Positions 1 through 6,575 of a stretch of DNA of 7,752 nucleotides are shown in pieces. Numbering within the stretch: position 1 is the stretch's first letter; every line of letters starts with the position of its first letter. Origin of the DNA: Lachnospiraceae bacterium. GTDB lineage: Bacteria > Bacillota > Clostridia > Lachnospirales > Lachnospiraceae. The position numbers and the translations under genes are program-made. Below the pieces are notes generated by a model, which was not told the DNA's origin, ran no database searches, and was given only the letters and a program-made list of their open reading frames with translations. The stretch lies in assembly GCA_017463035.1 (NCBI GenBank), contig JAFTPY010000289.1, forward strand, positions 1 to 7,752, in the 5' to 3' direction.

Positions 1-1363
1 CTTCATCCTGTTTCGGGAACTTCCTGCGCATAATCAAAAAGCAAACCAGATGTGCAAGGAACGTTAATCCCCAGGAGACCGGATAGGAGGTAAACAGGAG
101 CTCCGGAGTGTGGAATTTCGGAATCTGAAAGATTGTGGCAATCCACAACAAACGGAGTCCGCAGGCACCGATCATGGAAACAACGGTCGGTACGACGCCG
201 TAGCCCATGCCGCGGATAGAGCCCACAATAGTGTCCATCATACCGCATAGAAAGTAGGTGGTACAAATCACGGAAAGACGCGTAATACCGGCTTCAATGG
301 AAGCAGGAGTGTCGGTATAGATGTGAAGCAGGTACGGGCTGAACAAGTAAACTAAATTACCGAATACCAGACCGGTCACAATCGTACTGCCCTGGGAGCA
401 TAGTAGGATTTTATTGATACGGGAATACTTTCGGGCACCGATATTCTGACTGGTAAAGGTCAGTGCTGCCTGGTGGAAAGCATTCATGGAAACCCAGACA
501 AAGCCTTCGATACTGGAGGCTGCGGAGCTTCCGGCGATGAATATTTCTCCGAAGCCGTTAACGGAAGACTGAATGATTACATTGGACAGAGAAAATACAA
601 CGCCCTGAACTCCTGCGGGAACGCCGATTTTTATCAGGCTGAGCAATGTGGTTTTGTCAATTCCGAGATTTCTTAAAACGACACGGAAGGATTCGTCCTG
701 TTCCTTCATCAGACAACGAAGTACCAATGCAGCGGACATGTACTGGGAGATAATGGTTGCCAAAGCAACACCTGCCACGTCCATGCGAAAGACAATGACA
801 AACAGCAGATTTAACAAAACATTTAATACACCTGCCGCAGTGAGATAATACAGAGGGCGTTTGGTGTCGCCTTTGCTGCGGAGCAGGGAACTGCCGAAGT
901 TATAAAACATCATGGCCGGCATGCCCAGGAAATATACGCGCATGTACAGAGATGCCAGACCGATTACTCCGTCCGGAGATTTCATCAGTTTTAGAAATTG
1001 CGGTGCAAACAGCAAACCGATAACCGTTAAGATAGCGCCGCTGAGCAAGCTGACGGTTACTGCGGTATGTACTACCTTGCTTGTGCGTTCCTTGTCTCCT
1101 GCACCGGTGAATTTTGCGGAAAGCACGTTGGCACCGATGGAAAGGCCCAGAAATAAATTGGTCAACAAGTTAATCAAAGCAGAGGTGGAGCCTACTGCCG
1201 CCAAAGAATTATCTCCGGCAAATTTTCCTACAACAGCAACATCTGCAGCGTTGAATAACAACTGCAAAAGGCTGGACAACATGAGAGGCAGGGCGAATCG
1301 GAGCATTTTCGGAAGCAATGCACCGGTTGTCATGTCTAATTTATAAGCACCTGTTTTTTTCAT
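1..1363 (-). CDS. MATE-family multidrug/Na+(H+) antiporter, 3' end cut by window edge
   Basis: Direct translation of the minus strand from ATG at 1363 gives 454 residues with no stop, ending in a charged tail (RRKFPKQDE) at the window edge. MATE proteins are usually about 450 residues, so only a few residues should be missing. The protein is strongly hydrophobic and has the duplicated MatE layout: one half at about 16-215 and a second at about 240-445, with twelve membrane helices expected. Family-like motifs include LRSKGDTKRP (161-170) after the first half-repeat core, SQNIGARKYSR (305-315), and GSIRGMGYGVVP (381-392). The family exports cationic drugs or metabolites across the inner membrane in exchange for Na+ or H+; the substrate cannot be read from the sequence. 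The start is supported by GGAGG at 1373-1377, nine bases upstream. The gene sits 16 bases behind the methyltransferase gene and should share its promoter. It is open at the left edge, so a simple ORF caller can miss it. Confidence 0.93.
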   Translation of the reverse strand, partial: MKKTGAYKLDMTTGALLPKMLRFALPLMLSSLLQLLFNAADVAVVGKFAGDNSLAAVGSTSALINLLTNLFLGLSIGANVLSAKFTGAGDKERTSKVVHTAVTVSLLSGAILTVIGLLFAPQFLKLMKSPDGVIGLASLYMRVYFLGMPAMMFYNFGSSLLRSKGDTKRPLYYLTAAGVLNVLLNLLFVIVFRMDVAGVALATIISQYMSAALVLRCLMKEQDESFRVVLRNLGIDKTTLLSLIKIGVPAGVQGVVFSLSNVIIQSSVNGFGEIFIAGSSAASSIEGFVWVSMNAFHQAALTFTSQNIGARKYSRINKILLCSQGSTIVTGLVFGNLVYLFSPYLLHIYTDTPASIEAGITRLSVICTTYFLCGMMDTIVGSIRGMGYGVVPTVVSMIGACGLRLLWIATIFQIPKFHTPELLFTSYPVSWGLTFLAHLVCFLIMRRKFPKQDE

Positions 1364-1379
1364 GACAGAAATCCTCCAA

Positions 1380-2255
1380 TTATTTTGCTTCGAAGCGTCC
1401 CGATGCACCGCACGGAAGCACCAGACCGCTTTCACGTACAGGAAGACCGATTTCCGAGGACTCGATATGACCGGAGAACCGGCGAAGTTCTGTGCCAAGC
1501 AAATAGGACAGGAGAGCCGGCTGAAGACCGGTGGTGTAGGAATTAATCAGGAAGAACAGCGGTTCCTCCTTTAAGACCTGGGTGGTGAGCTGTACGAAGG
1601 AGTGAATCTGCTCTTCGATTTTCCAAATCTCACCCTTTGGACCTCTGCCGTAGGACGGCGGGTCCATAATTACTGCGTCGTAACGGTTGCCGCGGCGGAT
1701 TTCACGCTCTACAAACTTGACGCAGTCATCAACGATATAACGAATCGGTGCATCACCGAGGCCGGAGAGGGCTGCATTTTCCTTTGCCCAGGTCACCATG
1801 CCCTTGGAGGCATCCACGTGGGTTACGGCTGCACCTGCTGCGGCAGCGGCTAAGGTGGCGCCACCGGTATAAGCAAATAAGTTCAAAACCTTAATTTCGC
1901 GGTTCGGGTCGGCTTTCTTTGCGGCCCGGATTTTATCGCCGAACCAGTCCCAGTTTACCGCCTGCTCCGGAAATACGCCGGTATGCTTAAAGGCAAAAGG
2001 CTGAAGACGGAAGGTCAGTTCCTTATAATGTAACAGCCAGTTTTGCGGTAAATCAAAAAACTCCCATTCGCCGCCGCCTTTGTTGCTGCGGTGGTAGTGA
2101 GCGTTTAACCTTTTCCATTCAGGGGCCTTCTTCGGAGTGTTCCAAAGTACCTGCGGGTCCGGTCTTAATAAAATATAATCGCCCCAGCGTTCCAGTTTCT
2201 CACCGCCGGAAGCGTCCAGTACTTCATATTCTTTCCAATCACTTGCAATCCACAT
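1380..2255 (-). CDS. Class I SAM-dependent methyltransferase, RlmI/COG1092-like, without PUA domain
   Basis: A 291-residue cytoplasmic protein with a Rossmann methyltransferase fold. Motif I is VLNLFAYTGG (123-132), the acidic end of strand 2 is HVDAS (146-150), the next acidic motif is DDC (176-178), and the catalytic-loop motif is DPPSYGRG (198-205). The N-terminal part has the run EKLERWGDY...RPDPQVLW, which I associate with this family. DPPSYG is typical of the RlmI/RlmK group, whose known members methylate 23S rRNA cytosine or guanine. E. coli RlmI is about 100 residues longer and carries an N-terminal PUA RNA-binding domain, which I do not see here, so the exact target is uncertain. The reading frame extends to a GTG at 2285, but ATG at 2255 has GAAAGGA five bases upstream and begins at the conserved part, so I prefer it. 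It is the first gene of a minus-strand operon with the MATE exporter. Confidence 0.9.
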   Translation of the reverse strand: MWIASDWKEYEVLDASGGEKLERWGDYILLRPDPQVLWNTPKKAPEWKRLNAHYHRSNKGGGEWEFFDLPQNWLLHYKELTFRLQPFAFKHTGVFPEQAVNWDWFGDKIRAAKKADPNREIKVLNLFAYTGGATLAAAAAGAAVTHVDASKGMVTWAKENAALSGLGDAPIRYIVDDCVKFVEREIRRGNRYDAVIMDPPSYGRGPKGEIWKIEEQIHSFVQLTTQVLKEEPLFFLINSYTTGLQPALLSYLLGTELRRFSGHIESSEIGLPVRESGLVLPCGASGRFEAK

Positions 2256-2263
2256 AAGCGTCC
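2256..2263 (-). promoter_or_regulatory. Ribosome binding site that fixes the methyltransferase start
   Basis: Read on the minus strand, AAAGGACGCTTATG places an AGGA core five bases before the ATG at 2255. The upstream GTG at 2285 is preceded by ATATCCCCTTT, which has no purine-rich ribosome site. The ATG therefore wins. Confidence 0.7.
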
Positions 2264-2326
2264 TTTCTTCCTGTGCCGATGGCACAAAGGGGATATTTAC
2301 AATACAGTCTCATCGATTCTGCACTT

Positions 2327-2355
2327 ATTGTAGCACTATAATCCGTAACGGTCAA
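2327..2355 (-). promoter_or_regulatory. Sigma-A-type promoter for the methyltransferase-MATE operon
   Basis: On the minus strand, TTGACC (2355-2350) and TACAAT (2332-2327) are separated by exactly 17 bases. Each box differs from consensus at one position. Transcription should begin near 2320, giving a leader of about 65 bases before the methyltransferase ATG. I see no riboswitch-like structure in that leader. Confidence 0.8.
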
Positions 2356-2360
2356 TGAGG

Positions 2361-2411
2361 AAATATGCATGAATCAAGCGTGTTTCTTTCCTGTTTTTTT
2401 CATGCGTTTTT
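2361..2411. repeat. Inverted repeat between two divergent promoters, candidate operator
   Basis: The core GCATGAA (2367-2373) is exactly inverted as TTCATGC (2399-2405), with 25 bases between. Extending outwards, 12 of 13 positions (2361-2373 against 2399-2411) can pair, allowing one G-T pair and one mismatch. The repeat fills the gap between the leftward -35 box (2350-2355) and the rightward -35 box (2413-2418). That position suits a shared operator, but function is inference. The right arm runs into TTTTT, so the same bases could also act as a weak rightward terminator. Confidence 0.45.
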
Positions 2412-2412
2412 A

Positions 2413-2444
2413 TTGACTTCATTCTGATTTTATATTAGTATAAT
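2413..2444 (+). promoter_or_regulatory. Probable promoter for the zinc-ribbon/TPM genes
   Basis: TTGACT at 2413-2418 is a good -35 box. The best-looking -10, TATAAT at 2439-2444, lies 20 bases away, which is long. TAGTAT at 2436-2441 gives a 17-base spacer but matches consensus at only four positions. The region is A/T rich and correctly placed, 46 or more bases before the ATG at 2491. I am confident of a promoter here but not of which hexamer is used. Confidence 0.6.
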
Positions 2445-2490
2445 AATTGGGAATTCTTTCGATAATTTTTGAGAAAGTGGGGGACAAAAG

Positions 2491-3591
2491 ATGGTAATTG
2501 ATTTTATGTGTCCGCAATGCGGTGCAGGAATGGAGTACGATAGCGAACAGGGAAAGCTCACGTGTGAAAGCTGCGGTCACACGCAGGATATTGAAGATGC
2601 TCCGGAGATTGACCAGGAAGAAACAATTGAGGTAGAGCCTTTTGACGGAAGCCAGATTCCGGATGAGACCGAGCTTCCCAAAGAAGAAGCTTTTGAAGAA
2701 AAGGAACAGAACGTGTACACAGAGGAGCAGGAGTTTTTCTGCAACAGTTGCGGTGCGGCTATTGTAACGGAGCCGGAGGTGAGCGCAACTCATTGCCCGT
2801 ACTGCGGTTCTGCGGTGGCGTTCCGGGCGAGACTTTCCGGAGAATATGCACCGGATAAGGTGATTCCGTTTACGGTGTCCAAAAAGGAAGCGCAGGATTT
2901 GTTCCGGAAGTGGGCAAAAAACGGTATTCTTTCTCCGAAGGATTTTATGACGGAAAAACGATTGGGAGAGATAACGGGTGTGTATGTGCCGTTCTGGCTG
3001 TACGATATGAATGTGGATGCGGAGGCGGACTGCCTGTGCAGCAAGAAGCGTTCCTATCGTCGGGGGGATTATGTTTATCATGAGACCAAGTATTATCATG
3101 TATACCGTCGGGCAAATCTGACCTATCATAAGGTACCGGCAGACGCTTCCGTAAAGATGGACGATGAAACTATGGACTGCCTGGAACCGTACAACTACGG
3201 CGAGATGAAAAATTTCTCTCCGGAGTATCTGGCGGGCTTTCAGGCGGAAAAGTACGGAATCGATGCGGAAGGGTTACAGAGCCGTGCTAAAGGGAGAGCG
3301 CAACAGTATGCGGAAAAGTACCTGGCAGACAGTATTAAGGGTTATGCAACCACTACCTATCAGAAGAAGGAGTGTCTTGTAAAGCGTGCGAGAGAGTATT
3401 ATGCGCTGCTTCCGGTGTGGACCTTATGCTATGAGTATAAGGGAGAAAAGAAAATCTATACCATGAACGGACAGACCGGTAAGATTATCGGAAAGGCTCC
3501 GGTTTCCGGCAGCCGTGTGGCAAAGTGGGCAGGAATTTTGTACGGCGGAAGTTTTGCGTTGTTGGCACTTCTTACGTTCTTATTGGTATAG
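2491..3591 (+). CDS. Double zinc-ribbon protein with C-terminal membrane anchor (YdjG-like, 'TFIIB-type zinc ribbon' family)
   Basis: A 366-residue protein with two four-cysteine zinc ribbons: C7-C10/C25-C28 and C84-C87/C102-C105, each ending in CG. A strongly acidic linker of about 50 residues (35-81) separates them. A mixed alpha/beta body follows (about 110-330), rich in Tyr and Lys, and one hydrophobic helix ends the protein (about 346-366). There is no signal peptide, so the ribbons should face the cytoplasm with the protein tail-anchored in the membrane. Databases often label such proteins TFIIB-type zinc ribbon or PriA-like, but I see no helicase motif. Layout and the following TPM gene resemble B. 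subtilis YdjG, which with YdjH helps recruit the flotillin-like YdjI and PspA to membranes; this is homology by memory, not a search. A GGGGGA ribosome site lies five bases before the ATG. The stop codon falls inside the next gene's ribosome site, so the two are probably translationally coupled. Confidence 0.85.
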   Translation: MVIDFMCPQCGAGMEYDSEQGKLTCESCGHTQDIEDAPEIDQEETIEVEPFDGSQIPDETELPKEEAFEEKEQNVYTEEQEFFCNSCGAAIVTEPEVSATHCPYCGSAVAFRARLSGEYAPDKVIPFTVSKKEAQDLFRKWAKNGILSPKDFMTEKRLGEITGVYVPFWLYDMNVDAEADCLCSKKRSYRRGDYVYHETKYYHVYRRANLTYHKVPADASVKMDDETMDCLEPYNYGEMKNFSPEYLAGFQAEKYGIDAEGLQSRAKGRAQQYAEKYLADSIKGYATTTYQKKECLVKRAREYYALLPVWTLCYEYKGEKKIYTMNGQTGKIIGKAPVSGSRVAKWAGILYGGSFALLALLTFLLV

Positions 3592-3595
3592 GAGG
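3590..3595 (+). promoter_or_regulatory. Consensus ribosome site overlapping the upstream stop codon
   Basis: AGGAGG lies eight bases before the ATG at 3604 and shares two bases with the TAG stop of the zinc-ribbon gene. The in-frame GTG at 3595 overlaps the ribosome site itself, so it cannot be the start it serves. The arrangement suggests translational coupling of the pair. Confidence 0.85.
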
Positions 3596-3603
3596 TGTGG
3601 GGA

Positions 3604-4614
3604 ATGAAAAAGATATTACATAAGCTGTTCGGAATTGTATTTGTACTGGCTATGGTCGCAGGGTGCTTTGTCCCAGCGGGCACGGCAGCGGCAGAACTGA
3701 CGGACGGGGATTATTACGCAGATTTTTTTGATGAGTTCGGCCTTGAGTTTGATTTAGAGGATCTAACGGGGGAGACGGAAGCGGAACCGGAAGAACGGTA
3801 CGTTTCGGATCGTGAGAAGGTAAAAGAGATTCTGCGGAGTAATCTTCGGAGAACAGGTATGAGTCTGAATGAAGACCAACGGATTTATGACTTTTTCGGT
3901 AAGTTCAGCCGGACGGAGCTTGATGAGATCGATAGCTGGATTGAGGAAAAGGAAGATGAAGGCGACATCAGCATTCGTGTCTTTGTGGCAGAAATGGATA
4001 TGGATGACGAAAAGTATTTTCTGGAGGAGTGTGCGGATGCTCTTTGCGACAACGGATATGCCGAGGAAGATTTGGCGATTATGCTGTTGAACCTGGACTA
4101 TAACAACCGAGGCGTGTGCATTCAGGGCTATGGCACTTGTGAAGAGCAGGTTAACGACGACCGGATAGAGTACATTTTAGATGATATTATCGAATGGTTC
4201 TCCGGAGATGATTATGAGTACGGCGTAAAACTGTTTGCGACGGAGGCGGCTTATTATGCACAGTCTTCGGATTTCGGTAAGTACTTTAAGGATAATTCCT
4301 TAAAGGCAAAGCTTCACCGTATGCCGTGGCCGGTGATTATTCTTCTTCCGGCAGCGGTGGCGTTTATCGGTATTTTATTGATGAAGGGGTCCAAGGGCGG
4401 TAAAATGACTGCCAACGGACTGACTTATATTCAGGACGGAATCTCGGGCTTGACTGCCAATAAGGATGATTATGTGAGGACCAGCGTGTCCAAAACCTAT
4501 TCCCCGCAGAGCTCCGGCAGCTCCGGCGGACGAAGCGGCGGCGGTCGCAGCTCGGGAGGCGGCGGACGAAGCGGCGGCGGAAGGTCTCATTCCGGCGGCA
4601 GCAGAAGATTTTAG
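3604..4614 (+). CDS. Exported TPM-domain membrane protein with Gly/Ser/Arg-rich tail (YdjH/YgcG-like)
   Basis: A 336-residue protein. Residues 1-30 form an export signal (MKKILHKL, hydrophobic core 9-20). It ends either in a lipobox-like VAGC (18-21) or a signal peptidase I site after TAAA (27-30), so the mature form is uncertain. An acidic stretch (31-69) is followed by an alpha/beta domain (about 85-220) matching the TPM fold in order, with SIRVFVAEMD and EDLAIMLLNLDY as central strands. One membrane helix is at 241-260, then a tail of about 34 residues built of GGRS/GGGRS units. A topology with the TPM domain outside and the tail inside is likely. TPM-domain proteins such as YgcG and YdjH end in similar glycine-rich tails; plant TLP18.3 has acid phosphatase activity, but bacterial function is less clear. 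Partnership with the preceding zinc-ribbon protein is inferred from coupling and the YdjG-YdjH precedent. Confidence 0.85.
   Translation: MKKILHKLFGIVFVLAMVAGCFVPAGTAAAELTDGDYYADFFDEFGLEFDLEDLTGETEAEPEERYVSDREKVKEILRSNLRRTGMSLNEDQRIYDFFGKFSRTELDEIDSWIEEKEDEGDISIRVFVAEMDMDDEKYFLEECADALCDNGYAEEDLAIMLLNLDYNNRGVCIQGYGTCEEQVNDDRIEYILDDIIEWFSGDDYEYGVKLFATEAAYYAQSSDFGKYFKDNSLKAKLHRMPWPVIILLPAAVAFIGILLMKGSKGGKMTANGLTYIQDGISGLTANKDDYVRTSVSKTYSPQSSGSSGGRSGGGRSSGGGGRSGGGRSHSGGSRRF
4524..4580 (+). repeat. In-gene tandem duplication coding the Gly/Ser/Arg tail
   Basis: A 21-base stretch at 4524-4544 recurs exactly at 4560-4580, giving a 36-base period (12 codons). It encodes GGRSGGGRSSGG and then GGRSGGGRSHSG. 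The rest of the tail DNA is made of GGC/GGA/CGA/AGC codons. Such repeats can gain or lose units by slippage, so tail length may vary between strains. Confidence 0.8.
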
Positions 4615-4626
4615 TAAGGATTTGTT

Positions 4627-4643
4627 TTGCGGGATAGCCGCAA
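4627..4643. other. Small hairpin in the gap between the TPM and citrate synthase genes
   Basis: TTGCGG (4627-4632) pairs perfectly with CCGCAA (4638-4643) around a five-base loop. No T-run follows in either direction, so it does not look like an intrinsic terminator. It could be an RNA processing or stability element between cistrons, or chance. I found no convincing promoter in the 73-base gap. Confidence 0.3.
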
Positions 4644-4687
4644 GGTAAAAGGAAAGTGTTGAAAATCAGGAAAAAGGAGAGTGGGTA

Positions 4688-6049
4688 ATGGGAAAAGCAT
4701 TAACGGAAGTTTCACAAGAGATTTTAGAGTTGGCGGAGCTTTGCCGCAGTAACAGCGGGATTGATCCGGAGCTTTATAAAGTACATGATGTGAAAAGAGG
4801 ATTGCGCGACTTAAACGGTAACGGTGTGGTTGCGGGTCTGACAAGGATTTCGGATATTGTGTCCTTCCGCATGGAAAACGGAGAAAAGGTCCCTTGTGAG
4901 GGCGTGCTCCGGTACCGGGGCATCAATATCCGTGAGATTTGTAACGGATTCTTAAGTGAGGGACGGTTCGGCTTTGAAGAGGTGACCTATTTATTGTTGT
5001 TCGGACAGCTTCCGACGGAAAAGGAGCTTACGGAGTTTAAGCATCTTCTTAATGCGTCCAGAACGTTGCCGACCAATTTTGTCCGTGACGTTGTGATGAA
5101 GGCACCGAGTAAGGATATGATGAATACCATTTCCCGTTGCGTGCTGACTTTGGCTTGTTACGATAAGAAAGTGGATGATATCAGTCTTCCGAATGTGCTT
5201 CGTCAGTGTATTATGTTGATTGCGGTATTCCCGATGCTGGCGGTGTACGGTTATTGTGCCTACAACCACTACGGTAGAGGAAAGAGCCTGTACATCCACA
5301 ATCCGGATCCGAAGCTTTCCACAGCGGAAAATATTTTGCGGATGCTCCGTCCGGATAAAAAGTATACAGAGCTGGAAGCGAAGATTCTGGATATGGCGCT
5401 GGTACTTCATATGGAGCACGGCGGTGGTAATAACTCCACCTTTACTACACACGTAGTAACATCCTCCGGAACGGATACTTATGCGGCCATTGCGGCGGCT
5501 CTCGGCTCCTTAAAGGGACCGAAGCACGGCGGTGCCAACATTAAGGTGGTGCAGATGTTTCATGATTTAAAGCACTCTGTAAAGGATATTAAGGATCCGG
5601 CACAGGTGGAGGAGTATCTGGTGAAGCTTTTGCATAAGGAAGCTTTCGACAAGAAGGGCCTGATTTACGGTATGGGTCATGCGGTATATTCCCTGTCCGA
5701 CCCGCGTTCCTGCCTGTTCAAGGAGTACGTGGAGACTCTTGCCAAGGAAAAGGGCAAGATGGCAGAGTACCGTTTGTATAAGATGGTAGAGGAGATGGCA
5801 CCGAAGATTATCGAGCGGGAGCGCCGCATTTATAAGGGTGTCAGCGCAAATGTTGACTTTTACAGCGGCTTTATTTACAGCATGCTGGATCTTCCGGCAG
5901 AATTGTTTACCCCTCTGTTTGCCATGGCCCGGATTGTAGGGTGGAGTGTGCATCGCATGGAAGAGCTTATCAATCAGGATAAGATTATTCGTCCGGCCTA
6001 TAAGGCAGTGCTGACGGATGGTGAGTATGTGGAGCTTTTTGAACGGTAG
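4688..6049 (+). CDS. gltA: Citrate synthase (Si-type, possibly citrate/2-methylcitrate synthase)
   Basis: A 453-residue soluble enzyme condensing acetyl-CoA and oxaloacetate to citrate. The active-site blocks are present in order: HMEHGGGNNSTFT with H244, GPKHGGAN with H280, GMGHAVY with H331, DPR with R340, and VDFYSGF with D390. Late arginines (MARIVGW, R415; IIRPAY, R435) match the citrate-binding end. By alignment from memory, H280, H331 and D390 correspond to the catalytic His274, His320 and Asp375 of pig heart enzyme. It has an N-terminal lead of about 45 residues before GVVAGLTRISDI, longer than the compact 370-residue enzymes. It is unrelated to the HMGL-like Re-citrate synthase of some clostridia. 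AAGGAGA lies seven bases before the ATG. Aconitase and isocitrate dehydrogenase genes are not in the window; in such anaerobes the usual role is 2-oxoglutarate and glutamate supply. Methylcitrate activity cannot be excluded from sequence. Confidence 0.95.
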   Translation: MGKALTEVSQEILELAELCRSNSGIDPELYKVHDVKRGLRDLNGNGVVAGLTRISDIVSFRMENGEKVPCEGVLRYRGINIREICNGFLSEGRFGFEEVTYLLLFGQLPTEKELTEFKHLLNASRTLPTNFVRDVVMKAPSKDMMNTISRCVLTLACYDKKVDDISLPNVLRQCIMLIAVFPMLAVYGYCAYNHYGRGKSLYIHNPDPKLSTAENILRMLRPDKKYTELEAKILDMALVLHMEHGGGNNSTFTTHVVTSSGTDTYAAIAAALGSLKGPKHGGANIKVVQMFHDLKHSVKDIKDPAQVEEYLVKLLHKEAFDKKGLIYGMGHAVYSLSDPRSCLFKEYVETLAKEKGKMAEYRLYKMVEEMAPKIIERERRIYKGVSANVDFYSGFIYSMLDLPAELFTPLFAMARIVGWSVHRMEELINQDKIIRPAYKAVLTDGEYVELFER

Positions 6050-6077
6050 GCTTGAAAACTACAAAAGGAGTAACAGA

Positions 6078-6566
6078 ATGAAGAAGTTATGTTCAATCGG
6101 GATATTATGTGCTTTATTATTAGGCATGGCAGGTTGTGTGGATAAAGAAGCCAAAGAGGCGGTGAAGACTTATGTTGACACCACATCGGTGTCCTTAAAG
6201 GAGCAGGAACAGAGAATGTTGGCCAGCTACAGCAGCGTCATCGGGATGAATTATAAGGATGATAATACCTTATGTATGGAGTTGGTAACGAATACGATTC
6301 CTATGGCTGACGGTTTAGTGGGGGCTGCTTCCGTAATTACGGAGACCATTACCAACGAAGAGCTGCTGGAGGTTCATGAGCTATATGTAAGCTATGCCAC
6401 GGAGTTTGTAGATGCGTTGCGCTTACTTCTTAAGGCGGTAGATGAGCAGGATGAAACCTACACCCGGGCGGCAAATGAGAAGCTGGGGAACGCCGATACC
6501 TATGCCAAGGAGTTTCGTGCGGGACTTCAGGAATTGAAAGAAAAATATAAGTTAGAAGAGGAATAA
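6078..6566 (+). CDS. Small lipoprotein of unknown function
   Basis: A 162-residue protein that I do not recognise. MKKLCSIGILCALLLGMAGC is a lipoprotein signal with the lipobox MAGC at 17-20, so the mature protein should be lipid-anchored through C20 on the outer face of the membrane. Methionine at the lipobox -3 position is less usual than leucine. The rest appears almost wholly helical and charged, with likely helices at about 24-60, 78-105, 108-135 and 140-160, perhaps a helical bundle. It has no catalytic motif or cysteine pair that I can see. The reading frame stays open back to an ATG at 6018 inside citrate synthase. The start at 6078 is preferred because AAAAGGAG lies seven bases upstream and the signal peptide begins exactly there. 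The gap to citrate synthase is 28 bases, so cotranscription is likely, although a functional link to citrate is unproven. Confidence 0.82.
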   Translation: MKKLCSIGILCALLLGMAGCVDKEAKEAVKTYVDTTSVSLKEQEQRMLASYSSVIGMNYKDDNTLCMELVTNTIPMADGLVGAASVITETITNEELLEVHELYVSYATEFVDALRLLLKAVDEQDETYTRAANEKLGNADTYAKEFRAGLQELKEKYKLEEE

Positions 6567-6575
6567 TAATATGTG

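Noticed and set aside
473..1346. Several plus-strand open frames of 66-144 codons over the left region
   Set aside because: They lie antisense to the MATE gene, whose full-length translation shows family motifs throughout. They have no ribosome sites or recognisable domains.
2283..2285. GTG as an upstream start for the methyltransferase
   Set aside because: It has no ribosome site, while ATG at 2255 has a well-spaced AAAGGA and begins at the conserved part of the protein.
2419..3129. A 236-codon minus-strand open frame opposite the zinc-ribbon gene
   Set aside because: Its translation is Arg/His/Leu-rich with no domain, and the opposite strand encodes two intact zinc ribbons and a coherent protein.
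3595..3597. GTG as the start of the TPM protein
   Set aside because: It overlaps the AGGAGG that serves ATG at 3604, and the signal peptide begins properly at MKK.
4524..4580. CRISPR-like reading of the exact repeat copies
   Set aside because: There are only two copies, 15 bases apart, in frame within a low-complexity protein tail. There are no spacers and no cas genes.
4375..4590. Minus-strand frame rich in Ala/Ser opposite the TPM tail
   Set aside because: It is the complement of the Gly/Arg repeat DNA, so its composition is an artefact of the repeat.
6018..6077. Extended N-terminus for the lipoprotein from ATG at 6018
   Set aside because: It would overlap citrate synthase and put about 20 polar residues before a classical lipoprotein signal. 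The 6078 start has a strong ribosome site.
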